Source: Kiritimatiellia bacterium (GTDB lineage Bacteria > Verrucomicrobiota > Kiritimatiellia > RFP12 > UBA1067). From it: 34,091 bases of DNA. Of the stretch, positions 15,239-22,739 are shown in pieces (positions within the stretch are counted from its first letter, which is position 1; each line of letters starts with the position of its first letter). The stretch covers positions 1-34,091 of the forward strand of contig JAFXXW010000021.1 of NCBI GenBank assembly GCA_017542055.1, read 5' to 3'. The notes beneath the pieces were generated by a model. The model was not told the origin of the DNA. It saw only the letters and a program-made list of their open reading frames with translations, and did no database searches. Made by a program: the position numbers and the translations under genes.

Positions 15239-16108
15239 TTACTCCTTGGCTTCGACGATGAACGCAAACTGGTCGCCGACCCGGCCCAAACGGCCATGCG
15301 CCACCGTTTGGCCGTTCCGGACGAGACAAAGCTGCGCGTTTTCGGCGGGGGCCGGCGCGGACACGATTCCGTCCAGCAGATCGCCCAACTTCACCGACGA
15401 GGCTTCGGCGGCGAAAATCCGGATGCGTCCATCGTCCGCAAACTCGTCCACGCCGCCCGAAACTGCGGCCACCCTTCCGTCCACGATCACCCTCGGCGCA
15501 ACCGCGCCGATTTCCGGCAAGAGTAGCGCATCGCCGGGCGCCAGCGACGCCAGATCTTCGGCCGGCAGCGCAAACGCCGCATATTCGATCCGGGCGGGCA
15601 AATCGGTCGAGCGGACGCATTCGCTCGCCAGATCGAGGTTGCGCAGCACGCCCAGCACGCCGACTACCGTCTCGCTACGGGTGACGGCGAACGTCAAATC
15701 TCCCGCTTGAAACGCCAGCATCCCTCCGTCCGCGGCCGGTTCCGTCGCCAGCCCGACAATCTTCAATTGGCGGCGGATAACGTTTTCCAGCATCTGCAGC
15801 AACATGCCGCATTCGCGCTCCACCAGGGCAAGCACGATGGCCGGCGGCACTTCGGACAGCGTATCCCACAACTTTTCGAGTTCGGGGAAGCGCGGCGACC
15901 GGGAGATCGAAAGCGTATGCGGCTCGTCGCCGAACGTGACCGCGAGCGACAGCATTTGCGAGCCGGCGGGCGTCACGGAGGCGCGACGGAGCGTAAGGGT
16001 TTCCTCGCCCATCCGGCCGGCTGCGGCGAAGGCGGTCGAATCGACGATTTCGCCGGGCGCCATTTTGGCCCATTGCGGAAACGCGAAAACTAGCTCAAGC
16101 GGTTTCAT
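15239..16108 (-). CDS. sctQ: T3SS cytoplasmic ring/sorting platform protein SctQ (divergent)
   Basis: This is a 289-residue soluble protein between sctP and sctR, the standard place of sctQ. The N-terminal about 165 residues are poorly conserved. Two weak SpoA-like modules follow: about 170-232 (PARIEYAAFALPAEDL, GDALLLPEI) and 236-289 (VKLGDLLDGIV, LCLVRNGQTVAHGRLGRVGDQFAFIV). In the family the SpoA domains build the C-ring pods with SctK and SctL. Both modules are divergent here, so the call rests on position plus the NGQTVAHGRL and GDLL signatures. ATG 16108 follows a GGAAAG site and overlaps the sctP stop by 14 bases. An internal start producing a short SctQ-C product, known in Yersinia, was not evident. 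Confidence 0.8.
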   Translation of the reverse strand: MKPLELVFAFPQWAKMAPGEIVDSTAFAAAGRMGEETLTLRRASVTPAGSQMLSLAVTFGDEPHTLSISRSPRFPELEKLWDTLSEVPPAIVLALVERECGMLLQMLENVIRRQLKIVGLATEPAADGGMLAFQAGDLTFAVTRSETVVGVLGVLRNLDLASECVRSTDLPARIEYAAFALPAEDLASLAPGDALLLPEIGAVAPRVIVDGRVAAVSGGVDEFADDGRIRIFAAEASSVKLGDLLDGIVSAPAPAENAQLCLVRNGQTVAHGRLGRVGDQFAFIVEAKE

Positions 16109-17411
16109 TGGTCTTTCCTTTCTTCGCGGTAGCCACCACCACCGCCACCTGGTTGAACGCGGGGGCGTGTTCCGCCAACGCGGTTTCGAGTCGCGGCAAG
16201 GCCACGGCAACCGTCTGCGCCGATTCCGGGGTGGCAGGCGCGATGGCCACGGTCAGCGTCCCCTCCTTGGCCGACAACCGGATTTCGGAACCGTCGAGCA
16301 CGGTAGGCTTGAGGACGATGCGGATTTCGCCCTCGCCCTGCGCCAGCGTTGGCGTAACGGAAATCTGCGCGGCCACCTCCTCTACCACCGCGTTGACCGT
16401 CTCGACGATGGTCGCGGTACGGGCTGAGGCCGCCTCCGCCCGCAAAACTTCCGGTTGCGCCACCGGAGCAACTTGCGGTGCGACCGTCTGCGGCACCGGA
16501 GTGTCGATGGCGGCGGGAACCGCCACCTGCACCGCCGGGGCCGGCGCTTCCTGCTTGTCCGGCACGGACGGCTTCTTGACCGGCTTGACCGACGCCGCCA
16601 AATCGCTTGCATTCTTGACCGGCGCAACCGGCGCTTCGGGAACTACGACAGTTTCGGGCTTGACCGGAGCAACCGGGACTTCCGCCACCGGCTTCTCCGT
16701 CGCCACCACGGGTTGTTCCTTCACTACCGGTGCTTCCATCGACTTGACCACCGGCGTTGCCGCTACCACCGGTGCTTCCACCGGCTTGACCACCGGCATT
16801 GCCGCTACCACCGGTGCTTCCACCGGCTTGACCGCCGTCCCCACCGGTTTGACCGGCACTTCCGCCGGTTGGATTGCCGACCGCTCAATCGTCACCGGTA
16901 CTTCAATCGTCTTGACCGGGGCAACCGGGACTTCCGCCACCGGTTTCTCCACCGCTACCGGCACGACCATCGGCTTTTCCGGAGCTACCGGCGCTTCCGT
17001 AGGCGTGACCACCGGTTTATCGACAACCCCAACCGGCGTTTCCTTGGGCCGAACCGCCGTTTTCTCCGCCACGACCGCCGACGTTTCCGTCGTCTGGGCA
17101 ACCGGCGCTTCCGTAGCCTCCAGCCTGTCCGCCGCCATCGGTTCCGTCAGCACCACGTGCGGCCCCCGACCGAAAATCCGCAATTCCGGTTCCGGCTGCG
17201 TCCGCGCCGCCGTCATCTGCGGTGCGACCGGCTGCTCCTTCACCATCGTCCGCTCCGGCATTTCCCCCTGTTCCGGCGCCCCTTCCATCGCCGCCCGGAA
17301 GCGGAGTATCGCCTCCGGCATCGGCAATGGCGCCAAGCCGGAGCCGGACGCCAGTTGCACCTCCACCGGCGGCATGCCTCCCAAATCGAAAGTGATCGCC
17401 TCGAGTGTCAT
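16095..17411 (-). CDS. sctP: T3SS needle-length regulator SctP (YscP/FliK-like), with Pro/Val-rich repeats
   Basis: This is a 438-residue protein. Residues 1-95 form a variable exported N-terminus. Residues 95-325 are a Pro/Val/Ala-rich low-complexity region holding three tandem 14-residue repeats (195-236; the first is KPVEAPVVAAMPVV) and two identical copies of EKPVAEVPVAPVK (155-167 and 239-251). Residues 335-430 look like the substrate-specificity-switch domain of FliK/YscP (GEGEIRIVLKPTVLDGSEIRL, EGTLTVAIA, LETALAE). In the family the middle region acts as a molecular ruler and the C-terminal domain contacts SctU. The position between sctO and sctQ supports the call. The ATG at 17411 overlaps the sctO stop and follows a GGAAGGAAG site. 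Confidence 0.82.
   Translation of the reverse strand: MTLEAITFDLGGMPPVEVQLASGSGLAPLPMPEAILRFRAAMEGAPEQGEMPERTMVKEQPVAPQMTAARTQPEPELRIFGRGPHVVLTEPMAADRLEATEAPVAQTTETSAVVAEKTAVRPKETPVGVVDKPVVTPTEAPVAPEKPMVVPVAVEKPVAEVPVAPVKTIEVPVTIERSAIQPAEVPVKPVGTAVKPVEAPVVAAMPVVKPVEAPVVAATPVVKSMEAPVVKEQPVVATEKPVAEVPVAPVKPETVVVPEAPVAPVKNASDLAASVKPVKKPSVPDKQEAPAPAVQVAVPAAIDTPVPQTVAPQVAPVAQPEVLRAEAASARTATIVETVNAVVEEVAAQISVTPTLAQGEGEIRIVLKPTVLDGSEIRLSAKEGTLTVAIAPATPESAQTVAVALPRLETALAEHAPAFNQVAVVVATAKKGKTNETA
16659..16949. repeat. Coding repeats in the sctP ruler region
   Basis: Within sctP, bases 16704-16829 hold three tandem 42-base units coding for 14-residue repeats. Two nearly identical 39-base blocks at 16659-16697 and 16911-16949 flank them and code for the same 13 residues. 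Such arrays can change copy number by slippage or recombination, which would alter ruler length. Confidence 0.8.
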
Positions 17412-17881
17412 ATTTCTTCCTTCCGTACTATGAAATCCTCCAGTTCCCCTTCCGCCCGGGCTTCCTGCTCGTCGGCGGCTTCCTTCAGCCACACGGCCCG
17501 GTGTTCGTCGATTTTCATCCGGTTCTTGGTGGCCGTCACCAGATTCGCCCGGGCCGCATCGGCCGCCAGCGCCTTTTCCCGCACCTCGCCCTCGGCCCGC
17601 TTGACGTTGTCCGCCTTGAGCGCGCCCTCTTCGTCGATCCGCGTCACGCCTTCGTTGGCGAGGTCCAGCTGGTCCCTGCTCACCTCCCGCCCGATGATGG
17701 CATCGTAAATCCGGTCGCGCCGCGCTTCTTTGGTGGACTCCCATTCGGAATAATCGCGCCGGCGCTCGTCCAACGCCTCTTCCGCGATCGCCAGCTTGCG
17801 CTTGGCGGCCACCAGTTCGCCCGAGGCGCGATCTTCGCGCATCGTGCGGATTTTCAACAGCGGCTGGAGCGCGTACGCCAT
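17408..17881 (-). CDS. sctO: T3SS stalk protein SctO (YscO/FliJ family)
   Basis: This is a 157-residue, highly charged protein predicted to be almost entirely a long helical hairpin (coiled coil), as in FliJ/YscO. It begins YALQPLLKIRTMREDRASGELVAAKRKLAIAEEAL and ends with a Glu-rich tail. In the family it sits in the centre of the SctN hexamer and links it to the gate protein SctV. It starts one base after the sctN stop and overlaps the sctP start by four bases. Sequence conservation in this family is low; position between sctN and sctP plus the helical pattern support the call. Confidence 0.9.
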   Translation of the reverse strand: MAYALQPLLKIRTMREDRASGELVAAKRKLAIAEEALDERRRDYSEWESTKEARRDRIYDAIIGREVSRDQLDLANEGVTRIDEEGALKADNVKRAEGEVREKALAADAARANLVTATKNRMKIDEHRAVWLKEAADEQEARAEGELEDFIVRKEEI

Positions 17882-17882
17882 T

Positions 17883-19211
17883 TTACGCCACCGCCTCCTT
17901 CAGTTTCTGGATCGACTCGGCATATTGCGGCTTCTCGTCGAGACCCTGTTTGAGGTAATTGTTCACCGCCGCGTTTTTGGCCACCGCCTCGTCCGTCTCG
18001 GGGTCGGTCCCTTTCTTGTATTCGCCGATCTTGAGCAGCAGCTCCACCTCGGCGTACTTGGCCAGGAGCGCCCGGAGCTTGCCGGCGGCCTTCTTGTGGT
18101 CGGGCGGAATGATGGCCGACTGGCAACGCGAAACCGACGCCAGGATGTCGATGGCGGGATAATGGTTCTGCTGGGCCAGCTTGCGCGAAAGGATGATGTG
18201 CCCGTCCAGAATCGAACGCGTCTCGTCGGCGATGGGCTCGGTCATGTCGTCGCCTTCCACCAGCACGGTGTAGAGCGCGGTGATCGACCCCTTGGACGAA
18301 TTGCCGGCCCGTTCCATCAGCTTGGGCAGTTCCGAGAACACGCTCGGCGGAAAACCGCGCCGGGTGGGCGGTTCGCCCGCCGCGAGACCGATTTCGCGCT
18401 GGGCGCGACCGAAACGCGTCACGGAGTCCATCATCAAAAGCACCTTCTTGCCTTGGTCGCGGAACGACTCGGCGATGGCCGTGGCCACATAGGCGGCCTT
18501 GAGCCGCTCCATCGACGAGCGGTCCGAAGTGGAAATGACCAGCACCGCCCGCTTCATGCCTTCCGGGCCCAAATCCTTCTCGATGAACTCCCGGACTTCG
18601 CGTCCGCGCTCGCCGATGAGCGCCAGCACCGTCACCTCCGCCTCGGTGTTGCGGATGATGGACGCGAGCAGCGTGGACTTGCCGCCGCCGGCCGCGGCGA
18701 AAATGCCCATACGCTGGCCCTCGCCGCAGGTGAGGAGTCCGTCGATGGCGCGGATACCGAGCGAAATCGGCTTGGAGATGATCCGCCGCTCCAGCGGCGA
18801 AGGCGGCGGCGCGTACACCGGATAATAGCCGTCGGGCCGGAGCGGTCCCTTGGTGTCGGCGTCGAGCGGCCGGCCGAGTCCGTCCAGCACGCGGCCGAGG
18901 AGATGCTTGCCCACCGGCACCATCTGGACGCGCCGGGTGGGGATCACTTCCGTCTCGGCGCTGATGCCGATCATCGCTCCAAGCGCCGTCAACAGCACCG
19001 CATCCTTGGTGAAGCCAACCACTTCGGACTGCACTTCCGTGCCGTCCCACGGATTGCGCAAAATGCAGATTTCGCCCACCTTCACTCCGGGCACCGACGC
19101 CTTGATGATGGTTCCCACCACCTGGATGACCTTGCCTTTGACGTCGATGGGCTGCGCATCCTCCACCGCGTGGCCCAGCACTTCCGGAATATAGTCGAAA
19201 ATCGTCGTCAT
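17883..19211 (-). CDS. sctN: T3SS ATPase SctN (YscN/FliI family)
   Basis: This is a 442-residue ATPase close in length to YscN. The Walker A loop AAAGGGKST lies at 172-180, the catalytic Glu in [11 protein letters not shown] (201), and Walker [12 protein letters not shown] at 257-267, followed by [23 protein letters not shown], which is near-invariant in the family. The C-terminal domain carries the chaperone-binding region. The hexamer detaches chaperones and unfolds cargo at the base of the machine. ATG 19211 overlaps the sctL stop (ATGA). An in-frame upstream start would lie far inside sctL and is not credible. Confidence 0.98.
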   Translation of the reverse strand: MTTIFDYIPEVLGHAVEDAQPIDVKGKVIQVVGTIIKASVPGVKVGEICILRNPWDGTEVQSEVVGFTKDAVLLTALGAMIGISAETEVIPTRRVQMVPVGKHLLGRVLDGLGRPLDADTKGPLRPDGYYPVYAPPPSPLERRIISKPISLGIRAIDGLLTCGEGQRMGIFAAAGGGKSTLLASIIRNTEAEVTVLALIGERGREVREFIEKDLGPEGMKRAVLVISTSDRSSMERLKAAYVATAIAESFRDQGKKVLLMMDSVTRFGRAQREIGLAAGEPPTRRGFPPSVFSELPKLMERAGNSSKGSITALYTVLVEGDDMTEPIADETRSILDGHIILSRKLAQQNHYPAIDILASVSRCQSAIIPPDHKKAAGKLRALLAKYAEVELLLKIGEYKKGTDPETDEAVAKNAAVNNYLKQGLDEKPQYAESIQKLKEAVA

Positions 19212-19834
19212 GCTGCTCCCGTTCCCCCCGAGAGGTGCTTCTTGAGCGACGCCTGGATGGCGGCCAGTTGCGTCTCCACCGATCCGTCTGCCACGCCGGC
19301 TTCCGTTTCGAGAATGCACGCCGGCCCTTGCAGGCGGCTGTCTTCGATCACGTCGAACGATTCCACCGTGGGATAGGCGGCGCGCAATTCCGCGATGCGG
19401 CCGCGGACGTTCTCCACCTGTTCCGGCGCCACCTTCAACGTGACGTGCTTCTGGGTGCGGATTACCGCGTTCATCGTCTTGCGGACGATTTGCAGCACCA
19501 TCTCCCGGTCGCCCACTTCCACCACGAACAGCTTGAGCGCCTTCAACACCACGTCCGCCATCTTCTGCTCGACCCCTTCCATGAAGGCCACGGACGAATC
19601 CACCTGCTCCAGCTTGAGCATGGCGATTTCCATCTTGCCGTCGGCCATCCCCTTCTGGTAGCCGCGCGTTTTCTCCGCCTCGAAAGCGGCCTTGGCCTCC
19701 TCGCGGATGCGCGCGGCCTCCGCTTCGGCGGCGGCGATTATCTCCGCGGCCGAGCGGACGGTACCGAGGTCGGTCGCCTTCACAAGACGGCGGTCGGACG
19801 AAACGGCGAAATCTTTTTTGTTCAAGAGCAGCAT
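19208..19834 (-). CDS. sctL: T3SS ATPase stator/regulator SctL (YscL/FliH family)
   Basis: This is a 208-residue soluble protein. The N-terminal half is an Ala/Glu-rich helix ([34 protein letters not shown]) followed by the FliH-like GxxxG-type region. The C-terminal half ([60 protein letters not shown]) is the conserved YscL/FliH/V-ATPase E-like domain that binds the ATPase N-terminus. It links SctN to the SctQ pods. ATG 19834 lies inside the end of sctK (13-base overlap), and its stop overlaps sctN. Confidence 0.94.
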   Translation of the reverse strand: MLLLNKKDFAVSSDRRLVKATDLGTVRSAAEIIAAAEAEAARIREEAKAAFEAEKTRGYQKGMADGKMEIAMLKLEQVDSSVAFMEGVEQKMADVVLKALKLFVVEVGDREMVLQIVRKTMNAVIRTQKHVTLKVAPEQVENVRGRIAELRAAYPTVESFDVIEDSRLQGPACILETEAGVADGSVETQLAAIQASLKKHLSGGTGAA

Positions 19835-20454
19835 ATTGCGTACGCCTCCGGAAATTTCAGTTTGAGCAGTTTAAGGACTACCGCGAGCGTTTTCGCGCCG
19901 TCCCCCGGCTTGCCGGCAAAGTCGCAACTGCCGCGCGGCAGTTTGAATTGGAGTCGCGCTCGCAGCAGCTCCGGCAGTCCCGCCAGGGCGGAACTGAGCA
20001 TTTCGTACCCGCACGCCACCACTTCGCCGGCCGTCTTGGCCGTTTTCGCTGGCATTTTGAAGTAGGCCGTGTAGCCGAACACTTCGGGATAGACGCCGGG
20101 CAACGCCTGTTTGAGTTCCCGCACCGTGGCGCCGTCGGTCACCCGCCGGAGCCCGTCCGCGCAGGCCAGCGCCCCGAGCCATTTGGCCACCGACTCCAGC
20201 GTGGACGCGTCGAGCAGCAGCAAACGGCTGCCGTCGTCCGCGGGAAAATCGTGAAAGCACGGCTTCACGCCGAGCGTATCGAGCAGATACCGCCGGACCC
20301 GCGGAGAATCCAGCCCGGCCGGAATATTCGTCCCCTCCCGCCAGCTCGGGTCGATCTGCATCGCAAAATTCCAGATGAAATCGCGCACGCGCGGCCACAA
20401 CTCCTTGTCGCCCGTCAACGCGCGCGCTTTTTCCATATCGATCACGCCATCCAT
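19822..20454 (-). CDS. sctK: T3SS sorting platform protein SctK (YscK family)
   Basis: This is a 210-residue protein, almost the same length as YscK (209). [21 protein letters not shown] near the N-terminus and [14 protein letters not shown] are consistent with the family, in which SctK links the cytoplasmic pods to the inner-membrane ring protein SctD. It lies directly before sctL, as in Yersinia. ATG 20454 follows an AAGGAGG site and overlaps the preceding small gene by 13 bases. The family is poorly conserved, so position and length carry much of the weight. Confidence 0.85.
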   Translation of the reverse strand: MDGVIDMEKARALTGDKELWPRVRDFIWNFAMQIDPSWREGTNIPAGLDSPRVRRYLLDTLGVKPCFHDFPADDGSRLLLLDASTLESVAKWLGALACADGLRRVTDGATVRELKQALPGVYPEVFGYTAYFKMPAKTAKTAGEVVACGYEMLSSALAGLPELLRARLQFKLPRGSCDFAGKPGDGAKTLAVVLKLLKLKFPEAYAICCS

Positions 20455-20783
20455 TGCCGCGCGCCTCCTTTCCTGGCTTCGAGATAGCGCCGCCAGCGAT
20501 CCGCCGATTCGCGCCGGCGACCCAGCATTTTGAGCGCCCGGGTTTCCAGCACGGCCGCCACGTGCGACAAATCGTCCGGAATGTCCGCGATCTGCAAAAT
20601 CTCGAGCGCGCGCGACGCTTCGGACTTGTCCAGCAGCAATTCGGCCAGCGCCACCGCGGAGATGCCGTCGCGCGGATCGTCTTCGCACAGCGCCTCGGCC
20701 ACCGCCAGCGCGCGGGCGCGCTGGCCATGCCGCATGAACATCCATACGACGGTTCTCAGAAATTGTCTGTCGTCGGCGCTCAT
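20442..20783 (-). CDS. Candidate SctY (YscY-like TPR chaperone)
   Basis: This is a 113-residue helical protein with tetratricopeptide-like periodicity (RARALAVAEALCEDDPRD, ASRALEILQIADIP, RALKMLGRRRESADRWRRYLEAR). Its length equals that of YscY (114), and the pattern of an N-terminal RQFL-x(4)-W-x(4)-HG-x-RARA and a C-terminal ALKMLGR-x(4)-A-x(3)-R-x-YLE fits what I recall of YscY. YscY binds and stabilises YscX, and the pair acts with the gate protein SctV. Here it is not beside the SctX candidate but between sctJ and sctK. ATG 20783 overlaps the sctJ stop. A generic TPR chaperone is the alternative. Confidence 0.6.
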   Translation of the reverse strand: MSADDRQFLRTVVWMFMRHGQRARALAVAEALCEDDPRDGISAVALAELLLDKSEASRALEILQIADIPDDLSHVAAVLETRALKMLGRRRESADRWRRYLEARKGGARQWMA

Positions 20784-21364
20784 TTCCGCGGCGGGGAGTC
20801 TCTGAATACCGTGACCTGGATCTTGTCGTAGGCCAACCCCTCGATGGAGTTCTTGACGAGGGCCTTGACCGAAGGCACCAGATCCGTCAAATCCGCGTCC
20901 CAACGCGAACGGATGGCCACCGCGGCGGAAGACGGCAACGCATTGCGCGCGAACGGGTCGTTCTCCGGCAGCACCACGTGCACCCGCGCGTCCACCACGC
21001 CGTCGATCATCGAGATCGTCCGCGCGAGGTCCTGCGCCAGCGCGTCCATGAAGCGGATCCGCTCCTCGGACGGCGACGAAATCATGCCCGTCTTCTTGAA
21101 CACTTCGCCCACGCCCTGCCGGCTGCGCTGCGGAAGACCCAGCCGCTCCAGCAGGTTGACCGCCTCGGCGAATTTCTGCTCCGTGCAGAGGACGTTCCAC
21201 GTACCTTCCTCGCCCGGATCCTTGTGGCAGGATATCCCCGCGTCCAGCAAGGCCGCCATCACCAGATTGGCCTGCCGTTCCTCGAGCCCCGAATGGAGCG
21301 TGGCGTCCTTGTCGCAACCGGCCAGCAGCAACAGCGCCGCCGCCAGCCATATCGTTCTTTTCAT
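20780..21364 (-). CDS. sctJ: T3SS inner-membrane ring lipoprotein SctJ (YscJ/PrgK/EscJ family)
   Basis: This is a 194-residue lipoprotein: MKRTIWLAAALLLLAGC is a signal peptide with a lipobox, Cys17 being the lipidated residue. Two ring-building domains follow: LHSGLEERQANLVMAALLDAGISC and SMIDGVVDARVHVVLPENDPFARN, the second being the family signature. The protein ends at IQVTVFRDSPPRK, with no C-terminal membrane helix, so it would be anchored by lipid alone. EscJ of enteropathogenic E. coli is similarly short, whereas YscJ and PrgK have the helix. A strong AGGAGG site precedes the ATG, 19 bases after sctI. Confidence 0.96.
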   Translation of the reverse strand: MKRTIWLAAALLLLAGCDKDATLHSGLEERQANLVMAALLDAGISCHKDPGEEGTWNVLCTEQKFAEAVNLLERLGLPQRSRQGVGEVFKKTGMISSPSEERIRFMDALAQDLARTISMIDGVVDARVHVVLPENDPFARNALPSSAAVAIRSRWDADLTDLVPSVKALVKNSIEGLAYDKIQVTVFRDSPPRK

Positions 21365-21383
21365 GTTCGTTTCCTCCTGACGG

Positions 21384-21770
21384 TTACTGGTTCTTCACCA
21401 GCGTTTGGATGGCGTTGGACGACTTGTCGGCCACCTTGGCCACGATTTCCTGCTGGAACGAGAGATTCATCACCTCGTACTGCAGTTCCACCAGTTCGCC
21501 CGCCGACGGACCGTGCATCCGCCCCAATTCCGAAAGCGCGCGGATGCGATGCAATATCCCCTGGTTGTTCGCCTGGGCGCTCCGCCATGCGGCGGCCGCC
21601 TCCGACGCGAACGGCACGGGGTCGGCGGCCATGGCGCCTTCGAAGCGCGACACCGCCTGCGGATCGGCCGCGGCCGTCACCGGACCGGTTGCCAGCGCTC
21701 CGGACGGGACCGTCTGCGGACCTCCGGCTCCGGCGGCACGCACCGCCTCCACCATCATCTGTTCTGTCAT
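21384..21770 (-). CDS. sctI: T3SS inner rod protein SctI (YscI/PrgJ family)
   Basis: This is a 128-residue protein with a low-complexity Ala/Gly/Pro N-terminal half and a helical C-terminus. The C-terminal LVELQYEVMNLSFQQEIVAKVADKSSNAIQTLVKNQ matches the rod/HrpB family end, which polymerises between the export gate and the needle. It overlaps sctG by four bases and precedes sctJ, the Ysc order. It is an early export substrate and has no classical signal peptide. Confidence 0.92.
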   Translation of the reverse strand: MTEQMMVEAVRAAGAGGPQTVPSGALATGPVTAAADPQAVSRFEGAMAADPVPFASEAAAAWRSAQANNQGILHRIRALSELGRMHGPSAGELVELQYEVMNLSFQQEIVAKVADKSSNAIQTLVKNQ

Positions 21771-22135
21771 GCCATCAAATCCTTTGCGAGTTGCGCCGCC
21801 GCGGGATCGGCGGACTGGTTGGCTGCTTCCTCCAGCGGAATACGCGCTTCGGCCGGACGATCCATCCTGACGAGCGCCATCCCCTTGAATGCCTTGAGCA
21901 TGGCGGAACCGGGGAAACGAGGCAACGCCTCCCGGTCGATATAATCCACCGCGCCCTGGAAGTCGAGCATGCTGATGAACAGGATCGCGTTCGCCGCCGC
22001 GACGGACGCCTCCGCGGGGCGGAACCGCCCCAGCGCCGCGAGAATCTTCGCGGCGGACTGGAAACGGTTCTGCCCGGTCGCCATTAAAGCGACGTTCAAC
22101 AACAGCCGAGCCTCTTCGCCCGACAAATCGAACAT
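21767..22135 (-). CDS. sctG: T3SS needle chaperone SctG (YscG/CdsG-like TPR protein)
   Basis: This is a 122-residue helical protein with TPR-like repeats (LLNVALMATGQNRFQSAAKILAAL, AAANAILFISMLDFQGAVDYI, GMALVRMDRPAEARIPLEEAA). YscG has about 115 residues and forms, with YscE, a cytoplasmic heterodimer that keeps the needle subunit from polymerising. It follows sctF directly, its ATG (22135) sharing one base with the sctF stop, and precedes sctI. This order and fold support the call more than sequence identity does. Confidence 0.82.
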   Translation of the reverse strand: MFDLSGEEARLLLNVALMATGQNRFQSAAKILAALGRFRPAEASVAAANAILFISMLDFQGAVDYIDREALPRFPGSAMLKAFKGMALVRMDRPAEARIPLEEAANQSADPAAAQLAKDLMA

Positions 22136-22440
22136 CAGCGGAAGTTGGAGGCGATGGAGCTCAAGGCGTCGCCCATGTTCTTGTTGATGTTGGTCATCGT
22201 GGTGAGCGCGAGGTTCCACTGCTGCAAGTCGTACTGCAGCTGCTGGAGGTTGGCCTGCACGTCCGGGTGGTCCTGATAGTTCTTGAGCGACTGGTTGAGA
22301 CGATCTTCCATCGCCACCGCCGCGTTGTACAGCGCGATATAGACGGCATCCGTGTGGATGTAGCCCGCCGCACCGTTGGGAATGCGCACGGCGCTGAGGT
22401 CGTCGACCGGCGTTTTGCTTACAGGGAGTCCTGTTGCCAT
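22135..22440 (-). CDS. sctF: T3SS needle subunit SctF (YscF/MxiH/CdsF family)
   Basis: This is a 101-residue protein with the needle-subunit layout: a polar N-terminus, a helix (YIALYNAAVAMEDRLNQSLKN), a turn YQDHPDVQANLQQLQYDLQQWNLAL with the P-D/N-type loop, and a C-terminal helix TNINKNMGDALSSIASNFR. It polymerises into the extracellular needle and is expected to be the most abundant structural product. This fits its unusually long A-rich leader (47-base gap) and strong AAAAGGAGA ribosome site. The neighbours on either side are the candidate SctE and SctG chaperones. Confidence 0.95.
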   Translation of the reverse strand: MATGLPVSKTPVDDLSAVRIPNGAAGYIHTDAVYIALYNAAVAMEDRLNQSLKNYQDHPDVQANLQQLQYDLQQWNLALTTMTNINKNMGDALSSIASNFR

Positions 22441-22487
22441 TTTGTTTTCTCCTTTTGTTGTTTTGGTTGTTGAACGTCGCCTCCCGG
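22441..22487 (-). promoter_or_regulatory. A-rich leader and strong ribosome site of the needle gene
   Basis: This 47-base gap is the longest within the T3SS block. On the minus strand it is mostly A and C, with few G, and ends in AAAAGGAGAAAACAAA before the sctF ATG. It lacks secondary structure and has a strong Shine-Dalgarno sequence, which fits high needle-subunit translation. I see no promoter boxes in it. Confidence 0.5.
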
Positions 22488-22739
22488 CTACGCTTTTTGC
22501 GCGCCCCCGCCCACCCGGGCGGTAAGACGCAAAATCTTTCTGGCGAGAATGTTCGCTTCCTTCAGTTCCGCGACCTTGGGGAACTCGTCCGGCGGCAGCC
22601 CCGCGTCCATCGCCGATTCGATCCGCGCGGCCAGGTCCGACAGCACCCGGTCGTACTTGACGAGCGCCGCCTCGCGGTCCGGCCCCGCCAGTTCCTTCTC
22701 GATCTCCAGCAATCTCACCGGCTCGTTCACGGCTTCCAT
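22488..22739 (-). CDS. Candidate SctE/CdsE needle co-chaperone
   Basis: This is an 83-residue, mostly helical acidic protein (LLEIEKELAGPDREAALVKYDRVLSDLAARIESAMDAG; VAELKEANILARKILRLTARVGGG). It sits between sctD and sctF, where Chlamydia has cdsE and Yersinia has yscE; YscE partners YscG in binding the needle subunit. ATG 22739 follows a GGAAGGAG site and overlaps the sctD stop by 13 bases. The sequence itself is too short and variable for a firm assignment. Confidence 0.65.
   Translation of the reverse strand: MEAVNEPVRLLEIEKELAGPDREAALVKYDRVLSDLAARIESAMDAGLPPDEFPKVAELKEANILARKILRLTARVGGGAQKA

Noticed and set aside
16704-16829. CRISPR-like regular spacing of repeated DNA units
   Set aside because: The units are directly adjacent multiples of three inside the sctP frame, with no spacers; they are coding repeats.
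16382-17708. Plus-strand frames over sctP rich in Thr/Gly or Arg/His repeats
   Set aside because: The repetitive composition is the antisense image of the Pro/Val repeats of SctP; there is no start signal or known fold.
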